64,000 nucleotides of DNA from Leishmania donovani. Its lineage: Eukaryota > Euglenozoa > Kinetoplastea > Trypanosomatida > Trypanosomatidae. The first letter of the stretch is position 1. The number at the start of each line of letters is the position of its first letter. The position numbers and the translations under genes are program-made. Below the pieces are notes generated by a model. That model was not told the origin of the DNA. It made no database searches and worked only from the letters and a program-made list of their open reading frames with translations. This document shows positions 28,797-40,600 of this stretch, piece after piece. The DNA is taken from positions 1,560,355 to 1,624,354 of the forward strand of contig NC_018261.1 in NCBI RefSeq assembly GCF_000227135.1, written 5' to 3'.

Positions 28797-30191
28797 GTCG
28801 TATAAACGTAATGCGCCACGGTGCCCTTTTCCTTCGCAGCAAAAGACGAACAACGCGCCACAGCGTCGCCAATTTTACTCTTCAAATGAGGAGAAAACGT
28901 GCAACGGGAGGAAAACTCCATTTTTTCTTTTAGGGCCTGTGTGATTCTGTGTCCAGGAGTCGTAGTTGCCGCACAGAGCGTGCTCAGCGGGCGATGGTGG
29001 CTTGTGCCCCCCCCCCTCTTTCTTTCCTCACAGTGCTGCTGGGCTGAAGGCGCGTCTGTGAGTCCGTTTGGTGCCACTAGGTGCGCCACTCCCGCACATG
29101 TTGTGTTGCGTCGTCGTTCTTTTTGACCCTTGCGGTTTTTGTTTTGTTGTTGTTGATGTTTGTCCGCCTCTCCTCACCCTTTTTCTTTTTGCGCAGCTGA
29201 CTTTGTGTAGGTTACGCATGGATATGCCGTGTGTTTGTGGATGGAAGTGCGACAGTGGGCGCTGGCCTCGCGTAAAGGAAAGGCCAAGGAGCAAGGGGAG
29301 GGATGGGTTGCATCTCTCGCTCTCTCTCCAAATCGTAGTGTGGCATAATCAGGGTGTTGCCAACGGCTCCGTGTTCGTTGCGCCCACGTGTATTGTGGCT
29401 CCTCTCCTCCGGCTGCAGGCACCCCCCTTGTTGCGTTTCATTTTCTATGCCTTTCTCTTCGCCACTCTTCCCTCGCACACGTTACCATCTTGGCAGCACA
29501 GCAACAACAGCAAGCAGTGCTGCGGCATCGTCGAATGCTGCTCGCAGGGCTCAATAGTACGGGTGTCCTTGTCTACGCTTGTGGGCTAAGACATGCTCAT
29601 CCTCGAGTCGTACAGGTCTGACCGAGGATGTGCACGAGGTGGCTTTACCCGCTCTTCTCCCCGCATGGGGCATCTCTCCCAGCCGTGTGCTCGTGCCATG
29701 ATGATGGGCAGGTGCTATACGGCATGTAACGGAGCCTCGCAAGCACGTGCACGAATGCGCCCTTGCACACCAACCTCTTCTCTCCCTCTTCGTGCCGGCC
29801 TCCTTCGTTTTCTTTGCACGGGGTGGCGTGCACGTGTGTGTGTGTGTCTTGGCGGGGTGGGTGGGTTGGTGGGTGGCGCACTGTGACCGCTAAATGCTGC
29901 GCAACGGTCTTTTGGTAGCAGCCGGTGCGCTCATGCAAGTGTGCGTTTCACTTTCCCGGTCATAGTGTGTGATACCGTTTAAAGTGCTCTCGTGGTTTCT
30001 CCATCATAGCGTCGCGCGCCGGCTCCAACGGTGTTTTGCTGGCGACGGGCGCGGAGGCGCAGCTTTTGGTATTTTACATCTGGGCCTTCTGTTATTATCT
30101 CTGGCACGCGTGTGCATGTCGGACTGCGTACGGTGAGCAGGGCAGATTCCATCATACCCATTCCCATCTTGAAAGGGTCCTCAGGCTCCAA
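28797..30191. other. spacer before GRIP-domain gene
   Basis: A 1.4 kb spacer with a C10 run (29007-29016), GTT-rich sequence near 29130-29165 and TC stretches near 29310. No gene is recognised. The open frame upstream of 30192 begins with TTG only. Confidence 0.5.
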
Positions 30192-31661
30192 ATGAGCTCT
30201 ACGGCTAATCGCACTGAGGACGCGGCGAGTAGTGCACTCGATGGCGATGATGCCACTGCTGCTTTGCTCAGCTCCCCAGCGGTAACCACTGCCACCGCAG
30301 AGGTGGCGCAACTGAGGCAGGAACTTCACCAATGTCAAGAAAAGTTTGCGTCCTGGAAGGCAAAGGCGAAGACGGGTGTGGAGCAAATGCGTGCTCAAAT
30401 CGTCGATCTCACGTGCAAGCTGGACGAATCGAACAAGCAGCGCGCGCTCCTGGAGGCGTCCCTTGGCAGGGGAACAGCGCTCCCGGCGCTGTACGTCGCT
30501 CAAAGTCAGGAGTTCATGTACGCTCACGCTATTGCTGCCGCGTGCTTGCTGGTCGATACCGTCTTGCTTTCCCACAGCGGTGGCGGGCCAGGGCAATACA
30601 AGGACACAGCAGCGACGAGCCCAGCGAGGAGTCCGACTCTGCAGAGCACAACCACCGAAAGCCTGCAGAAGACAGTGAAGGATCAGTCGGACCGGCTAAA
30701 GGAGGCGCACCACGCACTGAAGCGACTGAGCAATGAGCTGCAGCAGCGTACCGCAGCCTTGCACCAGCAGGATGAGAATCTCGCCGATCTGAGGCGCCGC
30801 CTCGCCGAGTTGGAGGCATGCAACACATCGCTCAAGCAGCAGCTTATGAGCGTGCCGAACGCTCAAGAGTGGAAGCATGCGCAGGAGGAGCTGGACCAGC
30901 AACTCGCGCGGACGCGGCTGGAGTATGAGAGCCGCGAAAGTCAGCTCGTTCTGCAGCATAGCACCGAGGTGCAGGCTCTGAAGGCAGTACATGAGCGGGA
31001 AGTGCAAGACATGCAACGAGAGCAGCGCGATGCCGTTTCACAGGCGGTCCAAGATGCTCTGGCTAACCGCTCACCGACACTCGTGCGTGGCGGCGCCCAC
31101 CCCGGCAAGACCGACGACGACGACGACGCCTACCTGGACCTGCTGAACGATTACAAAGCGATGGAGATGCAGTGCGCCGCCGCCACGCAGGAGCGAGACA
31201 CCATGGCGGCTGAACAGCAGATGCTGTTGCGCGAGCTTCAGGAGCTTCTGCAGAGCGCACGAGGGCCGCTTCCAGCCTCCGCCGCAAACGGTACCTCTAC
31301 CACCGCCGTAACGGCCGCAGACGGGACCCAAGCCACTGCTGGGTGGGACTCGTTTGCCGACACCGCCAATCTCAAAGAGGCTGTGCGCCGGATCCACGAA
31401 CAGCGGCTCACATTCGCCAAGCTTCAAGAGGAACTAATGCACTCTCGCCGTGAAGTGATGCAGCTGCGGCGCTGCAAAGCTGGACCGCCAGAGGACGGCC
31501 TCAGCGCGCAGCAGCTGCAGTACGTGCGCTCCGTCGTGGTGCAACTCCTCTGCTCGCTGAGCGACATCCGCGTGGCGCGGCACCTGCTACCCGTGCTGAG
31601 CATGCTACTAAAGTTCACAGATGACGACCTGCAGGCGATCACCAAGGCTATGCTGCAATGA
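30192..31661 (+). CDS. GRIP-domain golgin
   Basis: 489 aa. A coiled-coil tether of the trans-Golgi. The C-terminal ~50 residues form a GRIP domain, the module that binds Arl1-GTP on trans-Golgi membranes: Y444 in LQYVRSVVVQLLCSL is the conserved Tyr, followed by HLLPVLSMLLKFTDDDLQAI (typical golgins have LLPVLSxLLKFSPEExxKI). Most of the rest is predicted coiled coil (about 35-90, 155-285 and 310-430), separated by Ser/Thr/Ala-rich breaks. A more hydrophobic segment near 115-140 (AHAIAAACLLVDTVLL) interrupts the first coil. Trypanosomatids are known to use GRIP proteins as trans-Golgi markers. It belongs with gamma-adaptin and RGP1 functionally. The start is the first in-frame ATG; an upstream extension of 52 codons starts at TTG. 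Confidence 0.87.
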   Translation: MSSTANRTEDAASSALDGDDATAALLSSPAVTTATAEVAQLRQELHQCQEKFASWKAKAKTGVEQMRAQIVDLTCKLDESNKQRALLEASLGRGTALPALYVAQSQEFMYAHAIAAACLLVDTVLLSHSGGGPGQYKDTAATSPARSPTLQSTTTESLQKTVKDQSDRLKEAHHALKRLSNELQQRTAALHQQDENLADLRRRLAELEACNTSLKQQLMSVPNAQEWKHAQEELDQQLARTRLEYESRESQLVLQHSTEVQALKAVHEREVQDMQREQRDAVSQAVQDALANRSPTLVRGGAHPGKTDDDDDAYLDLLNDYKAMEMQCAAATQERDTMAAEQQMLLRELQELLQSARGPLPASAANGTSTTAVTAADGTQATAGWDSFADTANLKEAVRRIHEQRLTFAKLQEELMHSRREVMQLRRCKAGPPEDGLSAQQLQYVRSVVVQLLCSLSDIRVARHLLPVLSMLLKFTDDDLQAITKAMLQ

Positions 31662-33166
31662 ACAAGCACCCGCGAGGTGACGGGCAGCCTCTAATCAGTC
31701 ATGCTGGACTACAGCGAAGCGACGCAGCTGTGCATCGTCCGCTGCCTCTGCACGCCAAGGTTGCTCGTCTGCACGTACTCCCTCTCTCACAGCGATCGAG
31801 TGTGAGCGCAAGATCGCCTTGAGGGTAGGGCCGCGTTCGTCTCCGTAGCGACTTCGTTTGCCTCCACGTTTCGCTGATGTGCGGGGATGCGTGGATGCAT
31901 CTCTTGTGCGGTACGGCACATGTGTACATGTGCATGTATCGTATGTGCGGTTGTGCTTTCTTGTTGTTGTTTCGTTCCTTGTTTGGCACGCGTCCGCTTC
32001 CTCACTGCACACCATGATTCCAAACACCACGCGACGCTCGGACTGTCAACGGCTCATCACGTCGTGCGAACCAGCCGTAGACACACGTGTCGCAACAACG
32101 TGCGCCGACTCGGTCGTCTGACCGCTGCCTCTGCCACAGGCTTTACCCCACCCGCCTTGCAGGCCGCCTCACGGTCGCTCCTCCCATCATGCCGGATGCT
32201 TCGTGAGGCATCCCCCTCACGGGCTGCGAGGGCCGGCCGTGGGATTCGCTCGAGTCACGCTGATGCTCTGTCTATTATACGGATGGCGCAAGCGTGTGCA
32301 CAGTCGCAGCGGACCCCGATGCAACACACTCACCCCCCTCCCCTTTCCCCTTCCCTAACTTCGTCGCAGGCACTTGACGCTGTCACCAGCGGAAGCGGCT
32401 CGACATTTGGCAGGGATAGGCGGCGAGGGTGCTGCTTGGCCCTGCCTGAAACGGAGTGAGAGGGAAGGGTGCACTCGTGTCACTGAGATACCACGCAGTG
32501 TAAGGCGTCGCCTATCGTCAGGGAGTAATAGTTGTGTGCCGGAGCAAGAAGACAGGATGTGTACTCACTTCTCTTCTCCTGAACGCGCCACGCAATGCGA
32601 CCGCCGCTGTGAGAAGCGAAAGGCCCCACTTCAGTGCCGAGTGTGTGCAGCGCACTGGTTGGACGGGCATGGGTGTATTCTACCATGACCACACCACCGC
32701 TGCCACCACAAACCGTTTCGCGCCTTTCGTCTCTCATTGCAACGGCTGCTTCTGTCTCTTGCACTTTTCACGCGCTCTCTCTCTCTGTGTGCGTGTCTTC
32801 CGTATGGTGGTGGCTGCACCCGTGCGCTGCACTCCCTCGCGCATTCGCCGGCCTCTCTCTCGTTTTTCCTTCATGTGGAGCAGCGTAGCAACCCTGTCGA
32901 CGAGAGGCAAGCCCCGCAGATCGCGCCTCGCTACTGCCCTTGGTGAAGAACCGTCCACCCGGAGAGGCGGTGTCGCACGGCTTCCCTTGCACTCGTTCTT
33001 TATCTTCTTTCTTTCTCGTCGCTTAGCTCTTGCTGCTCATCTCGTCTCTAAGCACGCATCAGCGAATCCTCGTCGGCGGCCGACGTTGCACGTCGGGTAG
33101 CACAGTGTAGCGCTGCAGCGCTCACGCGTGGCACTTGGGCTCGTTGTTGCTCCATCGCTGCTTACA
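31662..33166. other. spacer before mitofilin-like gene
   Basis: A 1.5 kb spacer. It has T/C-rich stretches and a TC run near 32780. No recognisable coding or RNA gene. Overlapping open frames on both strands are short and of skewed composition. Confidence 0.5.
32980..33026 (+). promoter_or_regulatory. probable spliced-leader acceptor for mitofilin-like gene
   Basis: A long T/C tract (ttctttatcttctttctttc) leads to gcttag with AG at 33025-33026, 141 bases before the ATG. Confidence 0.6.
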
Positions 33167-34093
33167 ATGACGTCCTGGAAGGACCGGATCGCCGCGATGC
33201 TCTTCTTCCGTGACCCTGAGGAGGCGCTAACAGCGGAGAAGATGCGCAACGCCGAGGCGATGGCCAAGACAACGGAGGTGCGCCTGCAGCACAACCAAGA
33301 TGAGCGGGAGGTCAAGGAGAAGATGCTGCAGCTGGAAAATGGCATCAAGGCGCAGCGGGAGCGCTACGCTCGACAGGCCGCCCCAATGCTGAAGGAGTTC
33401 GACGACATTGCCATTTCGCAGCACTACTACCAGGAGGTGGGAAACAGCGTGGCAGCGCAGGAGACGTTTGTGGATCAAATGGCGCAGCGGGAGACGCACC
33501 AATTCGGCTACATAAGCAAGAAGCTCATCTCCGTCAGCCTCAACTTTGAGGCTTTACGCCAGCAGATGCGGTCAGGGAAGCCGTTCGCACGAGAGCTGAA
33601 GGCCACGCTCGATGATGCGGAGAGTGAGGACCTGAATGCCATGTCGGAGCCACTCCGTGCATTTGCCGACCGCGGCGTCCCGGAGTCGACGCTTGTGCGC
33701 GCTGCCGCCTTTGATCTTGCCCGCTCCATCGAGGAGACTGGCAAGGCACCGGTGCAGCAGCCGGTGCTGGGGTGGCTGGACCTGTTAAAGTTTCGTACCG
33801 CCTTTAGTCCCTCTACGGTAGACCAGAACGAAGTTCGCGCTCGCCGCACCGCTGCCCAGTTCACGCGCTACATCGAGCAGAGACAGTACGCGAGGGCACT
33901 GGCTCTAGCGGAGGAGGTAGACACGTGGACGCGCAATGAGCACGATGCCGCCGTGGAATACTTCAACAATTCCTACAGGAGCTTCCGGCAAGCGACCCTG
34001 CCCGTCATCACGGCTGAAATCTTTCTCGCCTACGCCGCCGCCTCCCTCAACGCGTCACGGGTGGCGTGTGTGGAACATATGCTGAAGGAATAA
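33167..34093 (+). CDS. soluble protein with mitofilin (MIC60) C-terminal signature
   Basis: 308 aa. The C-terminal half (about 160-300) looks like the conserved mitofilin domain of MIC60, which shapes crista junctions as part of MICOS. GVPESTLVRAAAFDLARSIE corresponds to the GVYSExxLRxRFxxVxxLAR helix. LLKFRTAF follows. Then IEQRQYARALALAEEVDTWT and LPVITAEIFLAYAAASLNAS match the order of the human end: IEHGDLExAxxxVNQLKGES, then a long helix, then IVEILTAYASAV. The first half is a charged coiled coil (about 20-80). Unlike classical MIC60 there is no transmembrane segment and no obvious cleavable presequence. The family assignment is from motif order recalled by eye, not a search. The start is the first ATG; an earlier reading begins with GTG. 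The protein would be a separated mitofilin module that needs a membrane partner. Confidence 0.62.
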   Translation: MTSWKDRIAAMLFFRDPEEALTAEKMRNAEAMAKTTEVRLQHNQDEREVKEKMLQLENGIKAQRERYARQAAPMLKEFDDIAISQHYYQEVGNSVAAQETFVDQMAQRETHQFGYISKKLISVSLNFEALRQQMRSGKPFARELKATLDDAESEDLNAMSEPLRAFADRGVPESTLVRAAAFDLARSIEETGKAPVQQPVLGWLDLLKFRTAFSPSTVDQNEVRARRTAAQFTRYIEQRQYARALALAEEVDTWTRNEHDAAVEYFNNSYRSFRQATLPVITAEIFLAYAAASLNASRVACVEHMLKE

Positions 34094-34382
34094 AGAAAAC
34101 CATGGCGTGAGGACCTTGAGAGAGCGAGCCGTAGCGAGGCGAGGCGTGTGCGTACTCCTGCACGGCGCTCCTTCACCATCTCCTCTTCTCTCTTGTGATG
34201 CCTCTGCTTCTCTTGAGCGCTTGCCTCGCGGCATGGAAGAGCATCATGGCGTACGTGCATGTGTCGTTGTGTGGATAGGCGTGCATGCGTCTGCCTTTGA
34301 ATGTGGACCGGCCGGTCGAAGAATTGGCGGTCACCGTAGCGCACAAAGAAGAGCAGTAATAGAGTAAACGACACGCACACGA

Positions 34383-34408
34383 ACACACACACACACACAC
34401 ACACACAC
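34383..34408 (+). repeat. (AC)13 microsatellite
   Basis: Thirteen perfect AC units between two genes. Likely polymorphic; usable as a marker, function unknown. Confidence 0.85.
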
Positions 34409-34551
34409 ATGCGCGCACAACACCCCTGGGCCTCCAACGGCTTCTCGGTGAGACCAAGACGTGCGCTGGCGGGGTTTTCTTCCCCGCAAAGGGGCCACCC
34501 ACTGCTTCTTCCCTTTCCCCGTTCGCCAAATCGGATGCTGCCGCCATCACC

Positions 34552-34585
34552 GCATCTCTCCTTCCATCCCTCCTTCATCCCTCAG
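34552..34585 (+). promoter_or_regulatory. probable spliced-leader acceptor for CFAP46 gene
   Basis: The tract ctctccttccatccctcctt continues to ccctcag with AG at 34584-34585, 114 bases before the ATG. Confidence 0.6.
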
Positions 34586-34698
34586 TTTCGAGACTTGTAT
34601 GGCATACTGCCTCTTCTCCTGACAGTCAATCATTGCCGTCCCCTGTAGCAGTGCAGCCGCCTCGCACCGAAAACGTGATCTTCCTGACCACTAGAGCG

Positions 34699-37600
34699 AT
34701 GGCGGGCAACACAAGTCATGTGAAACAGCTGCTGTCCACGGCGCGGATGTACCGCCGGTCGGATATGCTGCACGACATTGTGTGCGAAGTGCGCGACGCG
34801 GAAATGACAACCAGCAGGTTCTCTGCGGAACTGCGCGTGCTGTGCGCTGAAGTTGCGGTCGAGCTCAAGCAGTGGTCAGCCGCTGCGGAGCTGCTAAAAG
34901 GGCTCGGCGCCGCGCAGGAAACGCGACTGCTTGCAGTGCGCCGCGCCTTCTGCGAGGTGCTCGTGTCGCTTCACCACGTAGACGAGAATACCTCCTTGAC
35001 CGAGGACGAAAAAGTGCAGGAGTACGTCGCTGGCGCGGCGAGCGCGCTACAGGCGTTGGCGGAGGCGGTCGAGGTGTGGCCCGACAGCCTCGACGCTGTT
35101 CTCACGGGCATTCGCACACTGTGGCTCATCGCCAGCCCTCTCCTTTCCGCAGGCCACGAGGCGGACGTGTGCGACGCCGTCGCGTTCCTTGCCACCCTCC
35201 ATCAGCAACTCCACATCGGTGGCGGGTACACGCTGGTGCAGTGGCTGGTGCGGGCCGCGTTGTGCCTTCGAGCCGCAGAGCGACCCAACGACGCGTTGAC
35301 TCGCTTCTCGGCCGCGCTTGAGGCGGCGGCGCTCATGGGCAACCAGCGCCTCTTTGTGCAGGTGCTGCGCCTTGCCGCTGGCGTGATCTTGGTGAAGGAG
35401 AAGGCAAATGTCTCCTCGAAGACGCGCTCTGACTTGCTGCCCAGCTACCGGAACCGCCCCGTGCACTTCGCTGTTCTTCTTACACATCTCGTGCTTGGAG
35501 GATGTCTGGAGATGGAGGCGTGCAAGGAGGACTTGCAAAGTGCTTACCATACCCTCAGTGACGTCGCAGATGTGGCGCAGCAGCCACCAGAGACCGGCGC
35601 ATCGGCACCGCGGGGAAGGAAGAAGCAAGCAGCGGTAAAGTTGCCTCCTGCGATACGACTCGTCGACACCTTTGCTGTGACGGAGTCCGACGTCATCGAT
35701 GAAGTGAAGAGCGACCTGCTCCTGTGCATCAGCCTGCACGGAACGCTGTCCCCCGAGCAGGTGGAGGAGCTCGAGCAAAAACGCAGCAGCTCGAATCATC
35801 GCGTGCGCAGCTTCGCGGCCTTCGCGCTTGTCGTGCGAGAGTCACACCGCCACGGGCTCCGCGGCCTTGGCAAGTGCGCCGATGCCTCCTCCATCTCCGC
35901 GGCGCACAGGGCCGAACTCCGCACCCTTGCCGGCGAGCTGGTCGATGTACTCAAGAACACGAACACTATCCATGACGAGAGCGAGCGGCAGCACACATTG
36001 CGCACTGGGGCCTCTCTCCTGTGGAACCTGGTGCTTCCTTTTCTGCAGACCAGCACGATGGGCGACGCACAGGCGGCGCTGGCGGCAGTCGCGGACGTGA
36101 GCCAGGCCTTCATGCCTGCGCTGAGGAAGCTGTTCCTCCAGGTGACGACCCAGCAGTGCCACACAGCCTTCGAGGAGGATAATCGCAGTGTGCTTCATCA
36201 GCTGCTACCGATGCTTCAGCGGGAGTGCCAGCGCGGAGAGGTCGACGGAGCAGCACCCGCGTGCTTGTTCCGGCTTCAGTGGCTCCAGCATCAGATGGCG
36301 ATCCGAGAGGAGCCCGAGAGCAGCCTGACGTCGCAGGAGGACCGCTGCTTATTCGCCATTGAGCAATGCCGGGGTATCGCCAACCCCCTGAAGCGCGTTT
36401 CGGTGATTAAGACTGCCTTTCGGCATTTGCCGTCGATTGTCGAAGAGAATGATGCCCACACAACTGTGGCAGAAGCGAGCGAGTTGCAGATGGCCGCGCC
36501 CGCCGGCGGCGCTCTTTGTACTCGTCGCTCGACGGTCCAGCTGTACCGAGAGCTCTTGGAGCTGTGCATGCAGGACCTGAGTGCCTCCTTATACGCTGTG
36601 GCGATGGCGGTGGCCGAGGCACTGCGGGGCCTTCCTTGCCCTTTGCCGGGCGCCGGCGCCGCAGACATCGAGGAGGTACGAGCCGCCGCCTCCTTGCACG
36701 CTGCCACGATACTGGCGCGGCAGCTAGAGGAGGCGGAACCACATGGGGCGCAGAAGGACGTGCGATCGGCCAGCGTAGCGGACCACAGGACTGCTGCTAT
36801 CGAAGAGAGTGAGAACCGCTTGGCGGCTCTCCTGATCGAGGCAGCGCAACGCGGAGCGGAGGTGGAGAGCCGGCGTAGCGGCAGTGGGGGCTGGATTGCC
36901 GCAAACGCGTGTGTGGCGTTCCTAAAATGGAAGAAGCTCTCCTACGAACGTGGTGAATACCGCGCCCACCTCGCCGAGCTGCTCGATTTACAGAAGCTCT
37001 ACACAGCTCTTTATGAGCATGACCAGGTTCAGGATGTGGAGCTGCTGTCCGACCTCACGACGTCGTCTGTGCTCGGGCTCGTGGCCGAGTACCTCGAGAC
37101 CTCAAACCCTCCGGCAGGGGCAGGAACGTCTCCGCTGGCAACGCAGATGGGCAGGGACGGCTTCGCCGCGCACGTGCGGCGCCTCCGCATGTGCGCGAAC
37201 TGCGAGCCCTCAAACGTGCAGCTTCGTCGCGCGCATGCCATGTGCCTCGAGGCTCTGCAAATCATCCCCGGCGTGAAGCAGAAGTGGTTCCTTGCCATGT
37301 TATCCCCTGCGCTGGCGCGGCTTGTCGGCGACAAGCCGAGGTTCTCGCCGCACCCACAGGAGCAGCTTTTCATCCTTCTCGGCATACTTGCTGGGCCGTC
37401 GGCGGTGTCTGAGAAAGTGGCGCTTCTCATCAACGACGCCCGCCCGCTGCTGCGCAAGGACCCGTGCGTCCGTCTCTGTGCATGGGTCGCCGCTGTGGCG
37501 ACGCAGCTGGGGCAGGAGGAAGTGGCACTGGAGTGCTGCGAGGTGGCTGATCGACTCTACGCCAGCAATCGACTGGGCTGGGGCTCCTTGTTGGAGATGC

Positions 37601-40600
37601 CGTCGCCGTTCTCCCCCGGCGGCGGTGCTTTGGCGGCGCCCGGTAAGACGACGGACAGCGGCAGCCACAAAAAGGCGTCAATGGAGCCGGCGCTTGCGCA
37701 GCTCGACGGGCAGACGACGTTTTCAAAGCCGGACGCGGAGGACTGGGAAGCGTATGCGGAGCTGCTCTACATCAAGGCACAGGTAGGCGTCCAGCACTTG
37801 CACGGTCTCGTTAGCGTGGCTCGAAACCGCGCCGTGCAGCTTCTTTTGACAAACTGCGTGAACGCGGCTATCGCTGCGGTGCAGGGCCCAGCCGCGTCCA
37901 AGGTGGAGCACATCACGAACGCATACACTCTCTACTACACCTTTCTCCGGACCACTCGCATTTCGCTGGAGACGGCGACGTTTGTGCTGCCGAGTTTGCG
38001 GATGCTGCTGTCGAAGGCGCTACTGGCGCAGCTCCCCAAGCGCAGCTGGAGCGACTCCTTCACGGAGGTCGTGTATCAGCTCAGCTGCGTCCTCGTGCAC
38101 GTGTCGTTGTCGAGTGAACAGGACGACGATGCCCGCCAGCTAGTGGCGGTGCTGCGCCACCTGCGCGAGCTGCTACCCCCGCGCTACCAAAAGTCCCTCA
38201 AGGATCGGGAGCTGACCGAGGTGTGCTACCGCAATCCGTCCATCGACGACTTTCTGCAGCGGTCCAAAAACATGGAGGCGGAGCTGCAGGCGCGCGGATG
38301 GATGATCGTGGCCCTGGCGAGTAAAGACATCACTGGCGAAGCAGAGGCGTTTGCGCTGGCGCTGGCCGCCTCGCAAGGCGGGTCCCTCGCCACAGCGCAG
38401 TGCCTCTTCGAGAATGCGTATGCGGCAACCTTGCGGAGGGGAGACTCGACTCCGCTGGCGCAGGTGACTCGCCACTTGCAGGAGGCCCTGCGCACACTCG
38501 AAGGGCTCCCTGCGGCGGCGCCACTTCTGCAAAGTCTCGAGGAAACGGATCGCTGGCACGCCACCCTGGCCGACGCGTCACTCACTGCCACGTTTCTGCG
38601 CTCGCAGCCACAGCGCCACTGCCCGCACAACGGCGACGTTGCCGGCGAGGTGGCCGAAGCAGCACGCGGAGAGCGACAGGCCGCGCCGCTGAAGGCATCC
38701 GTGAAGGCGCACTCCACAAAAATCACAGGGGTCACCTTCCATCACGCATTTCTGGGGCTGCGCATCGTCTCGCTGCTCTTCAGGACGACGCCGAGTCACG
38801 ATGTTGTCGAAGTTGGGGCAGCATCTGTCAAGGCAGCGAAGTACGCCCCAGCCCCTGCGTCGCGCCGCGACTGCGCTAAGGTCATGCTTGACTACGTCTC
38901 GTGCCTGTGGCACCTCAGCGCCAAATGGCTGTGCGAGGGCGCCGCGGACGAAGAGACAGTGGCGCTGAAGCTGCCGATCGACACCTCCCTTTACTACAAT
39001 TATGCTGAGCCGTCGGCGGCCGCGCAACGGCTGCGCCGCTGTGTGCCGGACGAAGAGTTTAAGTTGAACACAGAAGGGCTCTGGCAATGCTTGCTGGATC
39101 TCGGCGACTACCTCGCACGCACCGGCGATGAGCCGCACTCGTTCATGGTGTACTCGTGGGTGCGGTTTTCTGTCGCGCTCGCCTTCGGCGGCGCCAGGGG
39201 CGACTCGCGCTGCGGGCTCGTTCAGCGTCTATGCAACTGGAAAATGTGTGCGGCAGCCGCTTCGAGCGGCCTCAGCGATGACCCATACGTGGCAGCGCTC
39301 AACCAGCTGGCCGATACCAGGTCCCTTGTAGAGGAGGCAGTGAAGCGGGACGTCGAAGGCAAGTGCGTGTCGCCGTCATCTGAGGCGGCGATGGTGGTCA
39401 GCGAGTGTGAGGTTCGCATTCACCTCGGCCAAACAGAGCAGGCTGCCACCCTGGCCGAGGATGTGCTGTGTCGCGGGCTGGAGTGCGCAAGTTGGAACAC
39501 GGCGGCCACCCGAGCACGGGCCCTCCGCGTCCGTGCTCGTCACGAGGCAATCTGCTTGCGCTACGGAGACGCTCTGCGCACCCTCCAGCAAGCGTTTCAG
39601 TTGATCGGCGCCGCCACGCCTTCCTCTGCCCCAACCGTCATTTCGGTCCCTCTCTGGACAGAGCTATGCAGCGATCGGCTTGCTGTGCTGATGGATTCCC
39701 AGGCCACCGCCGAGGCTGTTCAGTGGGCTGGTACGGTGCGCCAGCAACTGCACCAATGGCGCGCCGCGGCCTCGCCGAGCGCAATGCAGGTCGACACCAC
39801 CCATACTGCATGCCTGCGAGCCGATGTCGAGGACGCTCTAGAGCTGTGGATCAGCCGTCTCGTCACCACATTAACGCCACAAGTTCCAGTCGGAGATGCT
39901 CTATCGCACCCGACTGCTTGCTCCCCCCCCGAGCACCGTCGGGCCGACACAGAGGAGCTGCTGCGTGAGCTTCTCCTTGTCGCGGAGGGCCCCACTACGC
40001 TGCACAGTTGTCTCTACACCACACATGCAAAGTGGCATGTGCGGGACCGTGTGACGCCCCAGTGGCTGGCGCAGCACAGTGCCAAAGTAGATGACGTACG
40101 GACGCGATTGTTGGTGCTGCTCGCAGAGATGAGAGTCTTGGACGAGCTGTCGCTTCGCCTGCAGACTGCGCGCGCATCTTGCAAAGTCGGAGTGGGCTCG
40201 CCCGGTCAAGGCGAGGTCGACGCCGCTACCGCCACCAGCATGTCTTTCTGGCAAGGCGCCCTCGTCTACTGGACTGCCATTGACCGCCTCGAGGCGAGCG
40301 AACTTGCATCGTACCTCCTCGTCGCCTTTCGGCACCTGTCCATGGAGGATCTGCAGCTGCCAACATCGAGTGCCCCAGCCCACTGCGAGAGGGAGGTGTT
40401 ACGGTTCATTCGCGGCGCGGCGTCGTCGTCGTGCGCCGCCACAGTCGAACGTGCACCCCATGCGGAGGAGCAGGCAGTCATGGTCGGCGCGCGCTGGCAA
40501 AGAGACGGCGCGCGTGAGACAGACGAGCTCCGGCAAGCGCTGCAGCACTACAGCGTGACCGATGCACGTGCCCAGTACATAATGGATGTGTCCGCGGTGC

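Larger units (their letters stand above)
34094..34698. other. spacer with (AC)13 before CFAP46 gene
   Basis: A 605-base spacer with a perfect AC repeat at 34383-34408 and a C/T tract before the next gene. The frame before 34699 starts only with TTG. Confidence 0.6.
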
